This document shows, in pieces, positions 50,923-59,498 of a stretch of 64,000 nucleotides of DNA (position 1 is its first letter; each line of letters begins with the position of its first letter). The translations under genes were made by a program, and so were the position numbers. Origin of the DNA: JAGTRP01 sp035255045 (GTDB taxonomy: Bacteria; Pseudomonadota; Gammaproteobacteria; Burkholderiales; Rhodocyclaceae); NCBI GenBank assembly GCA_035255045.1, contig DATFAA010000087.1, forward strand, positions 38,422 to 102,421. Direction: 5' to 3'. Below the pieces are notes generated by a model. It saw nothing but the letters and a program-made list of their open reading frames with translations. It did not search any database and was not told the origin of the DNA.

Positions 50923-53166
50923 ATGGCATTTTTCCGACCGGGACCGGCCGCCGACAGGGGACGTGTCGGCAGCCAGGAACACAATTGGCGGAAAGAACTG
51001 CCCCTGCCGGCAGGGCTGGCCATGGTCTCGGCCTGGGTGACCCTGGTGGGCTGCCTGGTGCTGACCATCCTGACCTGGCAGGGAGCCCTCCAGGACATCG
51101 AACATGAAGTCCGGGAACGCTTCCAGGCCCGGGTGGAGGACATCAGCTCGGCCATCGTCAGCCGGATGCAGGCCCAGGAGCAGGTGCTGCGGGGCGGTCG
51201 GGGGCTTATGGAAGCCTCGGGCGAGGTCACCCGGGACGAGTGGCGGCGCTACGTGGCGGCCCTGCAGCTCACCAACAACTACCCGGGCATCCAGGGCATC
51301 GGCTTCGCCGTGCGCCTGGCACCGGAGCAGGTGGACAGCCACGTCCTGGCGGTGCGGGCCGAGGGCTTTCCCGATTATCGAATCGAGCCCCCGGGGCCGC
51401 GGCCGGAGTACACCGCCATCGTCTACATCGAGCCCTTCGACTGGCGCAACCGGCGGGCCTTCGGTTTCGACATGTTCACCGAGCCCACCCGCCGTCTGGC
51501 CATGGAGACGGCCCGGGACACCGGGCGTCCCGCCCTGTCGGGCAAGATTACCCTGGTGCAGGAGACCGAAAAGGACGTCCAGGTCGGCGCTAACCTCTAC
51601 CTGCCCGTCTATCGCCACGGGGCGCCCGTCGACAACCCCGCCGAGCGCCGGGAAGCCCTCGTCGGCTACGTCTATAGCCCCTTTCGCATGAACGACCTGA
51701 TGGCCGGGATTCTCGGCCCCAGCCTGCCCGACGTGCGGCTGCGCATCTACGACGGCGACGAGGTCCGGGACGCCGCCCTCATGTACGACAGCGACGGCAC
51801 TCCGGCGGGGGCCAGGTTCCTTTCGGCTCCCCTGGTGGATACCCGCCTCCTGACGGTGTCAGGACGGCCGTGGACCATCCAGGTGACGGCCCTGCCCTCC
51901 TTCGAATCCGGCGACTCCGACCAGAGGCCGCGCCTCATCCTGCTCACGGGCACCATCATCAGCCTCCTGATGTTCGTGGTGGTGTGGTCCCTGGCCACCT
52001 TGAAAAGGCGGGCGACGGTCCTGGCCCGGGACATGACGGCGGCCCTGCGGGAGAGCCGGGAGCAGCTGCGGGCGGCGACAGAGACCGCCGGCGAGGCCAT
52101 CATTTCCGCCAACGCCGAGGGTCGCATCACCTATTTCAACCAGGCCGCCGAACGGGTCTTCGGCTACCGGCGGCCGGAGATCCTCGGCCAGCCCCTCGCC
52201 CTGCTCGTCCCCGATCGCCTGCGGACGGCCCACGAGCAGGGCTTCCGCCGCTTCCTGGACACCGGCGAGCCCCACATCATCGGCCGCACCGTGACCTTCC
52301 ACGCCCGCCGCAAGGACGGCTCCGAATTTCCCATGGAGATTTCCATTTCCGACTGGTCCACCGGCGAAGGCATCTTCTTCACCGCCATCCTGCGGGACAT
52401 CACCGAACGGGTGGAGACGGAAAGGCGGATCAGCCAGCTCAACAGCGAGCTCCAGCACCAGGTGAACCAGCTGGCCGAAGCGAACCGGGAGCTGGAGAGC
52501 TTCGGTTACACGGTGTCCCACGACCTGCGGGCGCCGCTACGGGCCATCAACGGCTTCGCCCGCATCCTCGACGAGGAGCATGCCCGGGCCCTGGATGGCG
52601 AGGGCCAGCGCCTGCTCCGGGTAATCCTGGACAACAGCCTCAAGATGGGGCGCCTGATCGACGACCTGCTGGCCTTCGCCCGCCTCGGCCAGACCCCCAT
52701 CAGCCGCGCCGAGGTGGACATGGTCCGGCTGGCCCAGGAAGTGATCGACGAACTGTGCCAGACCGGCGACTGCGCCGACGGCATCTTCTCGGTGGGGCCC
52801 CTGCCCCCCGCCCAGGGCGACCGGGCACTGCTGCGCCAGGTGTGGATCAATCTCCTGTCCAATGCCCTCAAGTTCAGCCGGCCCCGGCCCCAGCCCCGCA
52901 TCGAGGTGGGCTGCCTGACCGTGGACGGCGAGCAGCAGTATTTCGTCCGGGACAACGGCGTGGGCTTCGACGCCGCCCACGCCAACCAGCTGTTCGGGGT
53001 CTTCCGGCGCTTCCACAAAGCCGACAGCTTTCCGGGCACCGGAGTGGGGCTGGCCATCGTCCACCGCATCGTCGCCAAGCATGGCGGACGGGTGTGGGTG
53101 GAAAGCCAGGTGGACCAGGGGGCCACCTTCCATTTCTCCCTGCCCGGGGCGGGCAGCGCGGAGTGA
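50923..53166 (+). CDS. CHASE-PAS sensor histidine kinase
   Basis: A 747-residue kinase. TM1 (~33-53), an extracytoplasmic CHASE domain (~75-290; NYPGIQGIGFAVRL, IVYIEPFDWRN, GFDMFTEPTRR and GKITLVQET are typical), TM2 (~335-360), PAS (~385-500 with NQAAERVFGY), a phytochrome-type HisKA with SHDLRAPLRAI, and HATPase_c with DNGVGFD and GTGVGLAIV. CHASE domains sense small molecules such as cytokinin-like or amino-acid-like ligands; the ligand here is unknown. No response regulator is adjacent. It is convergent with the sua5-like gene (7-base gap). Confidence 0.9.
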   Translation: MAFFRPGPAADRGRVGSQEHNWRKELPLPAGLAMVSAWVTLVGCLVLTILTWQGALQDIEHEVRERFQARVEDISSAIVSRMQAQEQVLRGGRGLMEASGEVTRDEWRRYVAALQLTNNYPGIQGIGFAVRLAPEQVDSHVLAVRAEGFPDYRIEPPGPRPEYTAIVYIEPFDWRNRRAFGFDMFTEPTRRLAMETARDTGRPALSGKITLVQETEKDVQVGANLYLPVYRHGAPVDNPAERREALVGYVYSPFRMNDLMAGILGPSLPDVRLRIYDGDEVRDAALMYDSDGTPAGARFLSAPLVDTRLLTVSGRPWTIQVTALPSFESGDSDQRPRLILLTGTIISLLMFVVVWSLATLKRRATVLARDMTAALRESREQLRAATETAGEAIISANAEGRITYFNQAAERVFGYRRPEILGQPLALLVPDRLRTAHEQGFRRFLDTGEPHIIGRTVTFHARRKDGSEFPMEISISDWSTGEGIFFTAILRDITERVETERRISQLNSELQHQVNQLAEANRELESFGYTVSHDLRAPLRAINGFARILDEEHARALDGEGQRLLRVILDNSLKMGRLIDDLLAFARLGQTPISRAEVDMVRLAQEVIDELCQTGDCADGIFSVGPLPPAQGDRALLRQVWINLLSNALKFSRPRPQPRIEVGCLTVDGEQQYFVRDNGVGFDAAHANQLFGVFRRFHKADSFPGTGVGLAIVHRIVAKHGGRVWVESQVDQGATFHFSLPGAGSAE

Positions 53167-53173
53167 CCCCCCG

Positions 53174-54166
53174 TCAGCCGCGGCCGGCGCCGGCGGCGGC
53201 CCGCCGCAGGCGATCGCCCACCGCCGCCCAGGCCGGATCGGCGGGCAGGGCTTCGACGACGATGAGATCCACCCCGGTGTGGTCCAGGTCCCGCAGGGCG
53301 GCGTAGAGCTCGTGGGCATAGCCGGCCGGGTCCGCCGGCAGGCAGTGGAAGACATGGGGCATGCCGGCCTGGGGCAGCTGGCTGTGGCAGAGGGCGGCAC
53401 AGCGCCGGCCGCTGTGGCGCATGGCGTTGAGGAGTTCGAGGAAGCGCTCCGGCGCCACCAGGCGCAGGGGCGTCACCGGGGCGTAGTGGGCTTCCAGGGA
53501 ACCGGAGACCCGGGGGGCGCCGGTCGCCGTCTCGATGGCGGGCACTTCCCCCAGCACATCGCCGATGCGCTCCGGGGTGACGTGGCCGGGGCGCAGGATG
53601 ACCGGCTCGCCCCGGGAACAGTCGATGATGGTGGATTCGATGCCCACCTGGCAGGGGCCGCCGTCCAGCACCAGGGGCACCCGCTCCCCCAGCTCCTCCC
53701 GGACGTGGGCGGCGGTGGTGGGGCTGATGCGCCCGAAGCGGTTGGCCGAGGGGGCGGCGACGCCGCCCTGGGTGCCGGCGGCGGCGAAGCGGCGCAGCAG
53801 CTCGAGGGCCACCGGATGCCCGGGCACCCGCAGGCCGACGGTGTCCTGGCCGCCGGTGACGGCGTCCGGCACCCAGGCCTGCTTCCTCAGGATGAGAGTC
53901 AAGGGGCCGGGCCAGAAGGCTTCCGCCAGTTCCCAGGCAGCCTCGGGCACGGCCTGCGCCCAGCGCTCGACCCAGTCGTGGCCGGGCACATGGACGATGA
54001 GGGGATGGTCCGCCGGGCGGCCCTTGGCGGCGAAAATCTTGGCCACCGCCGCCGGATTGGCGGCATCGGCCCCGAGGCCGTAGACGGTCTCGGTGGGGAA
54101 GGCCACCAGCTCGCCGGCCACCAGCAGCTCGACGGCGCGGGCGTAATCGGAATCGCTCGGCGTCAT
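53174..54166 (-). CDS. L-threonylcarbamoyladenylate synthase (Sua5/YrdC type)
   Basis: A 330-residue two-domain Sua5-type enzyme. The YrdC domain (~1-200) has PTETVYGLGADA, KGRPADHPLIVH, SANRFG and GPCQVGIESTI motifs; a C-terminal Sua5 domain follows. It makes threonylcarbamoyl-AMP for t6A37 modification of ANN-decoding tRNAs. ATG 54166 overlaps the purK stop by four bases (ATGA), placing it last in the folD-purE-purK operon. Confidence 0.93.
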   Translation of the reverse strand: MTPSDSDYARAVELLVAGELVAFPTETVYGLGADAANPAAVAKIFAAKGRPADHPLIVHVPGHDWVERWAQAVPEAAWELAEAFWPGPLTLILRKQAWVPDAVTGGQDTVGLRVPGHPVALELLRRFAAAGTQGGVAAPSANRFGRISPTTAAHVREELGERVPLVLDGGPCQVGIESTIIDCSRGEPVILRPGHVTPERIGDVLGEVPAIETATGAPRVSGSLEAHYAPVTPLRLVAPERFLELLNAMRHSGRRCAALCHSQLPQAGMPHVFHCLPADPAGYAHELYAALRDLDHTGVDLIVVEALPADPAWAAVGDRLRRAAAGAGRG

Positions 54167-55317
54167 TCGTCCTTGATGCCGATGGCGGACCGGGCGGCCA
54201 GGGCGGCTTCCAGCACCTGGGCCGGGTCGTCGCCGATGACCGTGAAATGGCCCATCTTGCGGCCGGGGCGGGCGTGGTGCTTGCCGTAGAGGTGGAGCTT
54301 CAGGTTGGGCACGGCGTAGAGCCTGGACCAGTCCGGCTCCCGGTAATGCTCGCCGCCGTCCTTCGCCTCGTACCAGAGGTCGCCCAGGAGATTGACCATG
54401 ACCGCCGCCGAGTGGGCCCGGGCCTCGCCCAGGGGGAGGCCGCAGAGGGCCCGCACCTGCTGCTCGAACTGGTCCGTGACGCAGGCGTCGATGGTGTAGT
54501 GGCCGCTGTTGTGGGGCCGGGGGGCCATCTCGTTCACGTAGAGCTTGCCGCCGCTGACGAAGAACTCCACCCCCATGGTGCCGATGTAGCCCAACTGCCC
54601 GGCGATGCGGGCGGCGATGGCTTCGGCCTCGCCGCGGATGGCCGCATCGGCCCGGGCCGGCACGATGGAGACGTCCAGGATGCCCCGCATGTGCTGGTTC
54701 TCGCCGGTGGGGAAGCACTGCACCCCGCCGTCCTCGTCCCGGGCCAGGACCACGGATACTTCGTAGTCCAGGCTGAGCTTCTTCTCCAGGACGCAGGCTT
54801 CGCCCTTGAAATGGCCGAAGGCCACCAGGGCCTCCTCCCGGTTGTTCACCACCGCCTGGCCCTTGCCGTCGTAGCCGAAGCGGGCCACCTTGAGGATGCC
54901 CGGGTAGAGGCCGGCGTCGGCCTGGCGGATATCCTCTTCGCTCTTGATCGGGGCGAAGGGGCCGTGGGGCAGGCCGTTATCCTTGAGGAAGGTCTTTTCG
55001 GCGATGCGGTTCTGGCACACCGCCACGGCGGCGGCGGAGGGGCGCACCGGCACGAACTTGGCGAGGTAGTCCAGGGTGTCGGCCGGGACGTTCTCGAATT
55101 CGGTGGTGATGGCGGCGCAGCCCTGGGCCAGGGTGTCGAGGGCGGCGAAATCGTTGTAGGCGGCGGCGAGGTGGCGGTCGGCGATCTGGCCGGCCGGGCT
55201 GTTGGCATCCGGGTCCAGGACCCAGACCTGGTAGCCCATCTCGTGGGCGGCGGCGACGAAGAAGCGGCCGAGCTGGCCGCCTCCCAGCATGCCGAGGGTG
55301 GCGGGCGGGAGTATCAC
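54163..55317 (-). CDS. purK: N5-carboxyaminoimidazole ribonucleotide synthase
   Basis: A 384-residue ATP-grasp enzyme of purine biosynthesis; it converts AIR and bicarbonate to N5-CAIR with ATP. Visible motifs are GMLGGGQLGR, TTEFENVP, ARFGYDGKGQ, EKKLSLDYEVSVV, VNEMAPRPHNSGHYT and LYGK. It starts at a GTG (55317) two bases after purE, indicating tight coupling. Its partner PurE follows in the pathway. Confidence 0.97.
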   Translation of the reverse strand: MILPPATLGMLGGGQLGRFFVAAAHEMGYQVWVLDPDANSPAGQIADRHLAAAYNDFAALDTLAQGCAAITTEFENVPADTLDYLAKFVPVRPSAAAVAVCQNRIAEKTFLKDNGLPHGPFAPIKSEEDIRQADAGLYPGILKVARFGYDGKGQAVVNNREEALVAFGHFKGEACVLEKKLSLDYEVSVVLARDEDGGVQCFPTGENQHMRGILDVSIVPARADAAIRGEAEAIAARIAGQLGYIGTMGVEFFVSGGKLYVNEMAPRPHNSGHYTIDACVTDQFEQQVRALCGLPLGEARAHSAAVMVNLLGDLWYEAKDGGEHYREPDWSRLYAVPNLKLHLYGKHHARPGRKMGHFTVIGDDPAQVLEAALAARSAIGIKDE

Positions 55318-55319
55318 GT

Positions 55320-55820
55320 TCAGACCTCGGGCAGCTTCATGGCCAGGACCTTCTCGGACTGGTTCTGGCGGAAGGTCTGGAGCCGTGCAGCCAGTTCGGC
55401 GTCCTCGTTGGCCAGCATGGCGACGGCGAAGAGGGCGGCATTGGCGGCGCCGGCCTCGCCGATGGCGAAGGTGGCGACCGGGATACCCTTGGGCATCTGC
55501 ACGATGGAGAGCAGGGAATCCTGGCCGGACAGGGCCTTGGACTGCACCGGCACACCGAGCACCGGCACGGTGGTCTTGGCGGCCAGCATGCCCGGCAGGT
55601 GGGCGGCGCCGCCGGCGCCGGCGATGATGGCCTTGAGGCCCCGTTCGCCGGCCATGGCCGCGTAGTCGAACAGGAGGTCCGGGGTGCGGTGGGCGGAGAC
55701 CACCTTGGCCTCGAACTGGACGCCGAACTCCTTGAGGATGACGGCCGCCGCCTGCATGGTGGGCCAGTCGGAGTCGGAACCCATGACGACCCCGACCAGG
55801 GGATGCTTCGCTGCGCTCAT
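55320..55820 (-). CDS. purE: N5-carboxyaminoimidazole ribonucleotide mutase
   Basis: A 166-residue class I PurE: VVMGSDSDWPTMQ, VSAHRTPD, AGAGGAAHLPGM and GVPVQSKALSGQDSLLSIVQMP. It rearranges N5-CAIR to CAIR after PurK. Its ATG overlaps the folD stop by four bases (ATGA). The gene order folD-purE-purK links one-carbon and purine synthesis. Confidence 0.98.
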   Translation of the reverse strand: MSAAKHPLVGVVMGSDSDWPTMQAAAVILKEFGVQFEAKVVSAHRTPDLLFDYAAMAGERGLKAIIAGAGGAAHLPGMLAAKTTVPVLGVPVQSKALSGQDSLLSIVQMPKGIPVATFAIGEAGAANAALFAVAMLANEDAELAARLQTFRQNQSEKVLAMKLPEV

Positions 55821-56668
55821 TTGGCTTTGCGCTCCGCGGCTTCGATGGTGTTGGCCAGCAGCATGGTGATGGTCATGGGACCGACGCCGCCGGGAACCGG
55901 GGTAATGAGGGAGGCGACCTCCTTGCAGGAGTCGAAATCCACGTCGCCGCACAGCTTGCCGTCCGGCAGGCGGTTGATGCCCACGTCGATGACCACGGCG
56001 CCGGGCTTGACCATGTCGCCGGTGATCATCCGGGGCTTGCCGACGGCGGCCACCAGAATGTCGGCGCGGCCGGTGTGGAACTTGAGGTCCTTGGTCCGGG
56101 AATGGCAGACGGTGACGGTGGCGCCGGCGTTGATGAGGAGCAGAGCCATGGGCTTGCCGACGATGTTGGAGCGCCCCACCACCACGGCTTCCTTGCCGGT
56201 GAGGTCGACACCGCCCTTCTCGAACATCTTCATGACGCCGTAGGGGGTGCAGGGAATGAAGCGGGGATTGCCCTGGGCCAGGGCGCCGACGTTCTCGGCG
56301 TGGAAGCCGTCCACGTCCTTGTCGGCGGAAATGGCCTCCAGCACCTTCTCCTCGTCGAAGTGCCCGGGCAGGGGCAGCTGCACCAGGATGCCGTGGATAT
56401 TGGGATCGGCGTTCAGCTCGGCGATCTTGGCGAGCACCGTGGCCTGGTCGACATCGGCCTCGTAGGCGATCTTCTCGGAATGCATGCCGATATTGACGCA
56501 GGCATTCACCTTGTTGCGCACATACACCTGGGAGGCGGGGTTCTCCCCCACCAGGATCACCGCCAGGCCGGGGCGATGCCCCTTGGCCGCCAGGGCGTCC
56601 ACCCGTGCCTTGAAGCTCTGGCGCAGTTCCTGGGCCAGGGCGTTACCGTCGATAATTTGAGCCGTCAT
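55817..56668 (-). CDS. folD: Methylenetetrahydrofolate dehydrogenase/cyclohydrolase
   Basis: A 283-residue bifunctional folate enzyme, usual length for FolD. Motifs: SQVYVRNKVNACVNIG, GILVQLPLPGH, VDGFHAENVG, GRSNIVGKPMA and PVPGGVGPMTITML. It interconverts methylene-, methenyl- and formyl-THF, feeding purine synthesis by the downstream genes. ATG at 56668 is chosen; a TTG five codons earlier is in frame. A terminator separates it from iorB. Confidence 0.98.
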   Translation of the reverse strand: MTAQIIDGNALAQELRQSFKARVDALAAKGHRPGLAVILVGENPASQVYVRNKVNACVNIGMHSEKIAYEADVDQATVLAKIAELNADPNIHGILVQLPLPGHFDEEKVLEAISADKDVDGFHAENVGALAQGNPRFIPCTPYGVMKMFEKGGVDLTGKEAVVVGRSNIVGKPMALLLINAGATVTVCHSRTKDLKFHTGRADILVAAVGKPRMITGDMVKPGAVVIDVGINRLPDGKLCGDVDFDSCKEVASLITPVPGGVGPMTITMLLANTIEAAERKAK

Positions 56669-56681
56669 CTTCAACCCGTCC

Positions 56682-56719
56682 AAAAAAGAAAAGGGGAAAG
56701 GCCGGGGCCTTTCCCTTTG
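56682..56719 (-). terminator. Intrinsic terminator of iorAB
   Basis: On the minus strand, AAAGGGAAAGGCC and GGCCTTTCCCCTTT form a ~13-bp stem (one bulged base) with a 2-4 base loop. A T-rich tail (about ten T with one C) then runs across 56692-56682. It lies 23 bases after the iorB stop and just before the folD start. Confidence 0.88.
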
Positions 56720-56741
56720 AATTGAATGGATTTTACCAGAA

Positions 56742-57353
56742 TCAGGCGACGGCTGCTTGGGCTGCTCCCACAGCCGCCCGACCGGCCTCGAAGGCCCGCC
56801 GGTTCTGCTCCACCACTTTCTCGCCCTTGCGCCGGAAGCGCTTCAGGACGCACTCCAGCAGGACCTCCGCCGGGAAGGGCAGATGGTCGGCGATGGCGCC
56901 CAGCATGACGGTGTTGCCGAGGCGAATGTCCCCCAGGTCGAGGGCAATGGAGGTGGCGTCGAAGGCCACCACCTTGGTCCCGGCCGCCCGCATTTCGGCC
57001 ACCGGGTCGTCCGGGTAGTCGAACAGCCCCAGCTCCACCACCGGCGGCACCAGCCGGGCGGTGTTCATGAGGGCGATGCCGTCGGGGCGCAGCATGTGGC
57101 GCCAGCGCAGGCCCTCCGCCGCCTCGAAGCCGAGGAGGACGTGGGCCGTGCCCGGGGTGATCTGGGGCGACAGCACCTTGTCGCCGAAGCGCAGGTGGGA
57201 CGAGACCACGCCGCCCCGCTGGGCCATGCCGGCCACCTCGGTCTTCTTGGCGTCGTGGCCCATGGCGATGGCCGCCTCGGCCAGGATTTCGGTGGCGGTC
57301 ATGACCCCCTGGCCGCCGATGCCGACCACGAGGAGATTGGTGTTCTCGCTCAT
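56742..57353 (-). CDS. iorB: Indolepyruvate ferredoxin oxidoreductase, beta subunit
   Basis: A 203-residue gamma/beta-type subunit of 2-oxoacid:ferredoxin oxidoreductase. It begins NLLVVGIGGQGVMTA and has KKTEVAGMAQRGG, typical of IorB. With IorA it oxidatively decarboxylates arylpyruvates (indolepyruvate, phenylpyruvate) to aryl-acetyl-CoA with ferredoxin reduction. ATG overlaps the iorA stop by four bases (ATGA). Confidence 0.95.
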   Translation of the reverse strand: MSENTNLLVVGIGGQGVMTATEILAEAAIAMGHDAKKTEVAGMAQRGGVVSSHLRFGDKVLSPQITPGTAHVLLGFEAAEGLRWRHMLRPDGIALMNTARLVPPVVELGLFDYPDDPVAEMRAAGTKVVAFDATSIALDLGDIRLGNTVMLGAIADHLPFPAEVLLECVLKRFRRKGEKVVEQNRRAFEAGRAAVGAAQAAVA

Positions 57354-59227
57354 GCCGGCACCTCTTCCTTCTTCATGAAGCTGATGGGCGACACCGGCTC
57401 GTAGTGCACGATGGCGTCGGGAGCGCAGGGCTGCAGGCAGAGGCCGCAGCCGGTGCACACGGAAGTCTCGATGCGGACGAAGGCGAGATCCACTTCCCGG
57501 CCCGAGGCCTTCACTTCCTTGCCCCGGCGGGTGACGTGGATGGCCGGGCAGCCGACTTCGATGCAGTTGCCGCAGCCGGTGCACTTGTCGTCGATGACTT
57601 CGTAGGGCTTGAGCTTGTGGTAGGCCTTGGTCAGCACGCAGGGCTGGTCGGTGATGACGACCGAGACCTCGGGGACCTTGATCTCCTGGCGGATGGTCTT
57701 GAACAGCACCGGCAGCTGGTAGGGGTCCACCACGTGGATGCGCTCCTTCTTGACCCCCAGGGATTCCACCAGCTTGGCGAAGTCGATGCGCGGCGCCTCC
57801 TGGTCGTGGATGTCGTAGCCGTTGCCCGGGTTGTTCTGGCCGCCGGTCATGCCCACCGCCCGGTTGTCCAGGAGCAGCACGGTGACGTTGCCCTTGTTGT
57901 AGACAATGTCCAGGAGGCCCTGCATGCCCATGTGCATGAAGGTGGAGTCGCCGATCACCGCCAGGATGCGCTTGTCCTTGTCGGCCTCGCCCCGGCCCTT
58001 GTCGAGGCCCAGCGCGATGCCCATGGAGGCGCCCATGGAGATGGTGGTGTCGAGGGCGTTCCAGGGATGGCCGGCGCCCAGGGTGTAGCAGCCGATATCG
58101 CCGGAAATGGTGAGGTTCTTGATCTGGGACAGGGTGTAGTAGACGCCCAGGTGGGGGCAGGCCACGCACATGGTGGGCGGCCGCGGGAAGACCCGCATGG
58201 GCGGCGCCGCCTTCATCTCCGGCACCGGCTCGCCCAGGAGCCGGGCGATGGCGGGCTTGAGGACGTGGGGGGCCAGCTCGCCGGAGCGGGGCAGGATGTC
58301 CTTGCCGAGGACGGCGAGGCCGGCGGCCTTCAGCTCGTTCTCGACCAGGGGCTCGACTTCCTCGACCACCACCACCTGGTCGGCCAGGGCGGCCAGCTGC
58401 CGGGCCTTGTCCACCGGCAGCGGGCAGGAGAAGCCGAGCTTGAGGACCGGGGCGTCGGGGAAGCATTCCTTGACGTGCATGTAGGCGGTGCCGGAGGCGA
58501 TAAAGCCGACCCGGCGGTCGCTGCCCGGCTCGAGGCGGTTCAATTCGCACACTTCTGCCTCCCGGCGCAGAGCGCCGTCCCGCTCGAACATGAGGGGGAT
58601 GCGGGTGGCCGCACCGGAGGGGGTCATGACCCAGCGCCCCGGATTCTTCTGGAAGCCGGCGGCGGCATGGACTTCCCGCTCGCCGACGGTGACCAGGCCC
58701 TTCACATGGTTGATGCGGGTGGTCATGCGCAGGATGACCGGCACCTGGAATTTCTCGGATAGCTGGTAGGCATACCGGGTCATCTCGTAGGCCTCCTGGG
58801 AATCGGAGGGCTCGAGCACCGGCAGGTGGGCGAAGCGGCCCCAGAAGCGGGAGTCCTGCTCGTTCTGGGAGGAGGAGAGGCCGACGTCGTCGGCGATGGC
58901 GATCACCAGGCCGCCGATGACGCCGGTCAGGGTCAGGGTCATGAGGGCGTCGGAGGCCACGTTCATGCCGACGTGCTTCATGCAGCAGAAGGAGCGGGAG
59001 CCGGCGTAGGCGGCGCCGATGGCGACCTCCAGCGAAACCTTCTCGTTCACCGACCACTCGGCGTAGACGTCCGGGTAGGTCGAAATGACCTCCAGCATTT
59101 CGGTGGCCGGAGTGCCCGGATAGGCGGCTGCCACCTTGACCCCCGATTCCCAGACGGCACGCGCCACCGCCTCGTTGCCGGACATGAGAAGCCGGCTCTC
59201 GGCCGGCGCTGGCATGACTGCCGCCAT
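57350..59227 (-). CDS. iorA: Indolepyruvate ferredoxin oxidoreductase, alpha subunit
   Basis: A 625-residue IorA. The N-terminal pyrimidine-binding region (GNEAVARAVWESGVKVAAAYPGTP) is followed by the core and the TPP-binding motif GDIGCYTLGAGHPW...GDSTFMHMG. Two C-terminal [4Fe-4S] motifs follow: CTGCGNC-x4-CP (one residue longer than the standard CxxCxxCxxxC spacing) and CTGCGLC-x3-CAP. It participates in anaerobic or microaerobic aromatic amino acid catabolism. ATG 59227 has AGGAG five bases upstream. It is divergent from aceE. Confidence 0.96.
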   Translation of the reverse strand: MAAVMPAPAESRLLMSGNEAVARAVWESGVKVAAAYPGTPATEMLEVISTYPDVYAEWSVNEKVSLEVAIGAAYAGSRSFCCMKHVGMNVASDALMTLTLTGVIGGLVIAIADDVGLSSSQNEQDSRFWGRFAHLPVLEPSDSQEAYEMTRYAYQLSEKFQVPVILRMTTRINHVKGLVTVGEREVHAAAGFQKNPGRWVMTPSGAATRIPLMFERDGALRREAEVCELNRLEPGSDRRVGFIASGTAYMHVKECFPDAPVLKLGFSCPLPVDKARQLAALADQVVVVEEVEPLVENELKAAGLAVLGKDILPRSGELAPHVLKPAIARLLGEPVPEMKAAPPMRVFPRPPTMCVACPHLGVYYTLSQIKNLTISGDIGCYTLGAGHPWNALDTTISMGASMGIALGLDKGRGEADKDKRILAVIGDSTFMHMGMQGLLDIVYNKGNVTVLLLDNRAVGMTGGQNNPGNGYDIHDQEAPRIDFAKLVESLGVKKERIHVVDPYQLPVLFKTIRQEIKVPEVSVVITDQPCVLTKAYHKLKPYEVIDDKCTGCGNCIEVGCPAIHVTRRGKEVKASGREVDLAFVRIETSVCTGCGLCLQPCAPDAIVHYEPVSPISFMKKEEVPA

Positions 59228-59498
59228 GACTACTCCTGTAGATGTGGGATGAGACAAAAGGAGTGAATTATAGGCAGCCGTCCCTTGCCGAATTTGATAC
59301 AGCGCAATTGGAAAGGCAAAAAGTTTTGTGTGATATCGAAAACGGCTAAAATCGCCTCCGAGATATTGCACGATATGAATTTGTTTTTTACCATGTGAAA
59401 TTCTAGCCGAGCCGAAAATTACCCAAGCGGCTCGTCTCGCGTTAGAGTTGCCATGCAAAACGGGCATGACAACACGACATCAATCTAAGGAGACAAAA
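59228..59498. promoter_or_regulatory. Divergent iorA-aceE regulatory region
   Basis: A 271-base region, notably AT-richer than its surroundings and the only such stretch in the window. It holds a weak FNR/Anr-like half-matched site (TTGAT-ACAG-CGCAA, 59294-59307), a possible -10 TAAAAT at 59347-59352, and a hairpin AGCCGAGCCG/CGGCTCGTCT (59405-59414 with 59428-59437, one mismatch, 13-base loop) 60 bases before the aceE ATG. The hairpin may be a leader structure. No assigned operator such as a PdhR box was recognised. Confidence 0.45.

Noticed and set aside
59294..59307. Second FNR/Anr box between iorA and aceE
   Set aside because: Only the left half (TTGAT) matches; the right half CGCAA departs at two positions, so it is mentioned only as weak.
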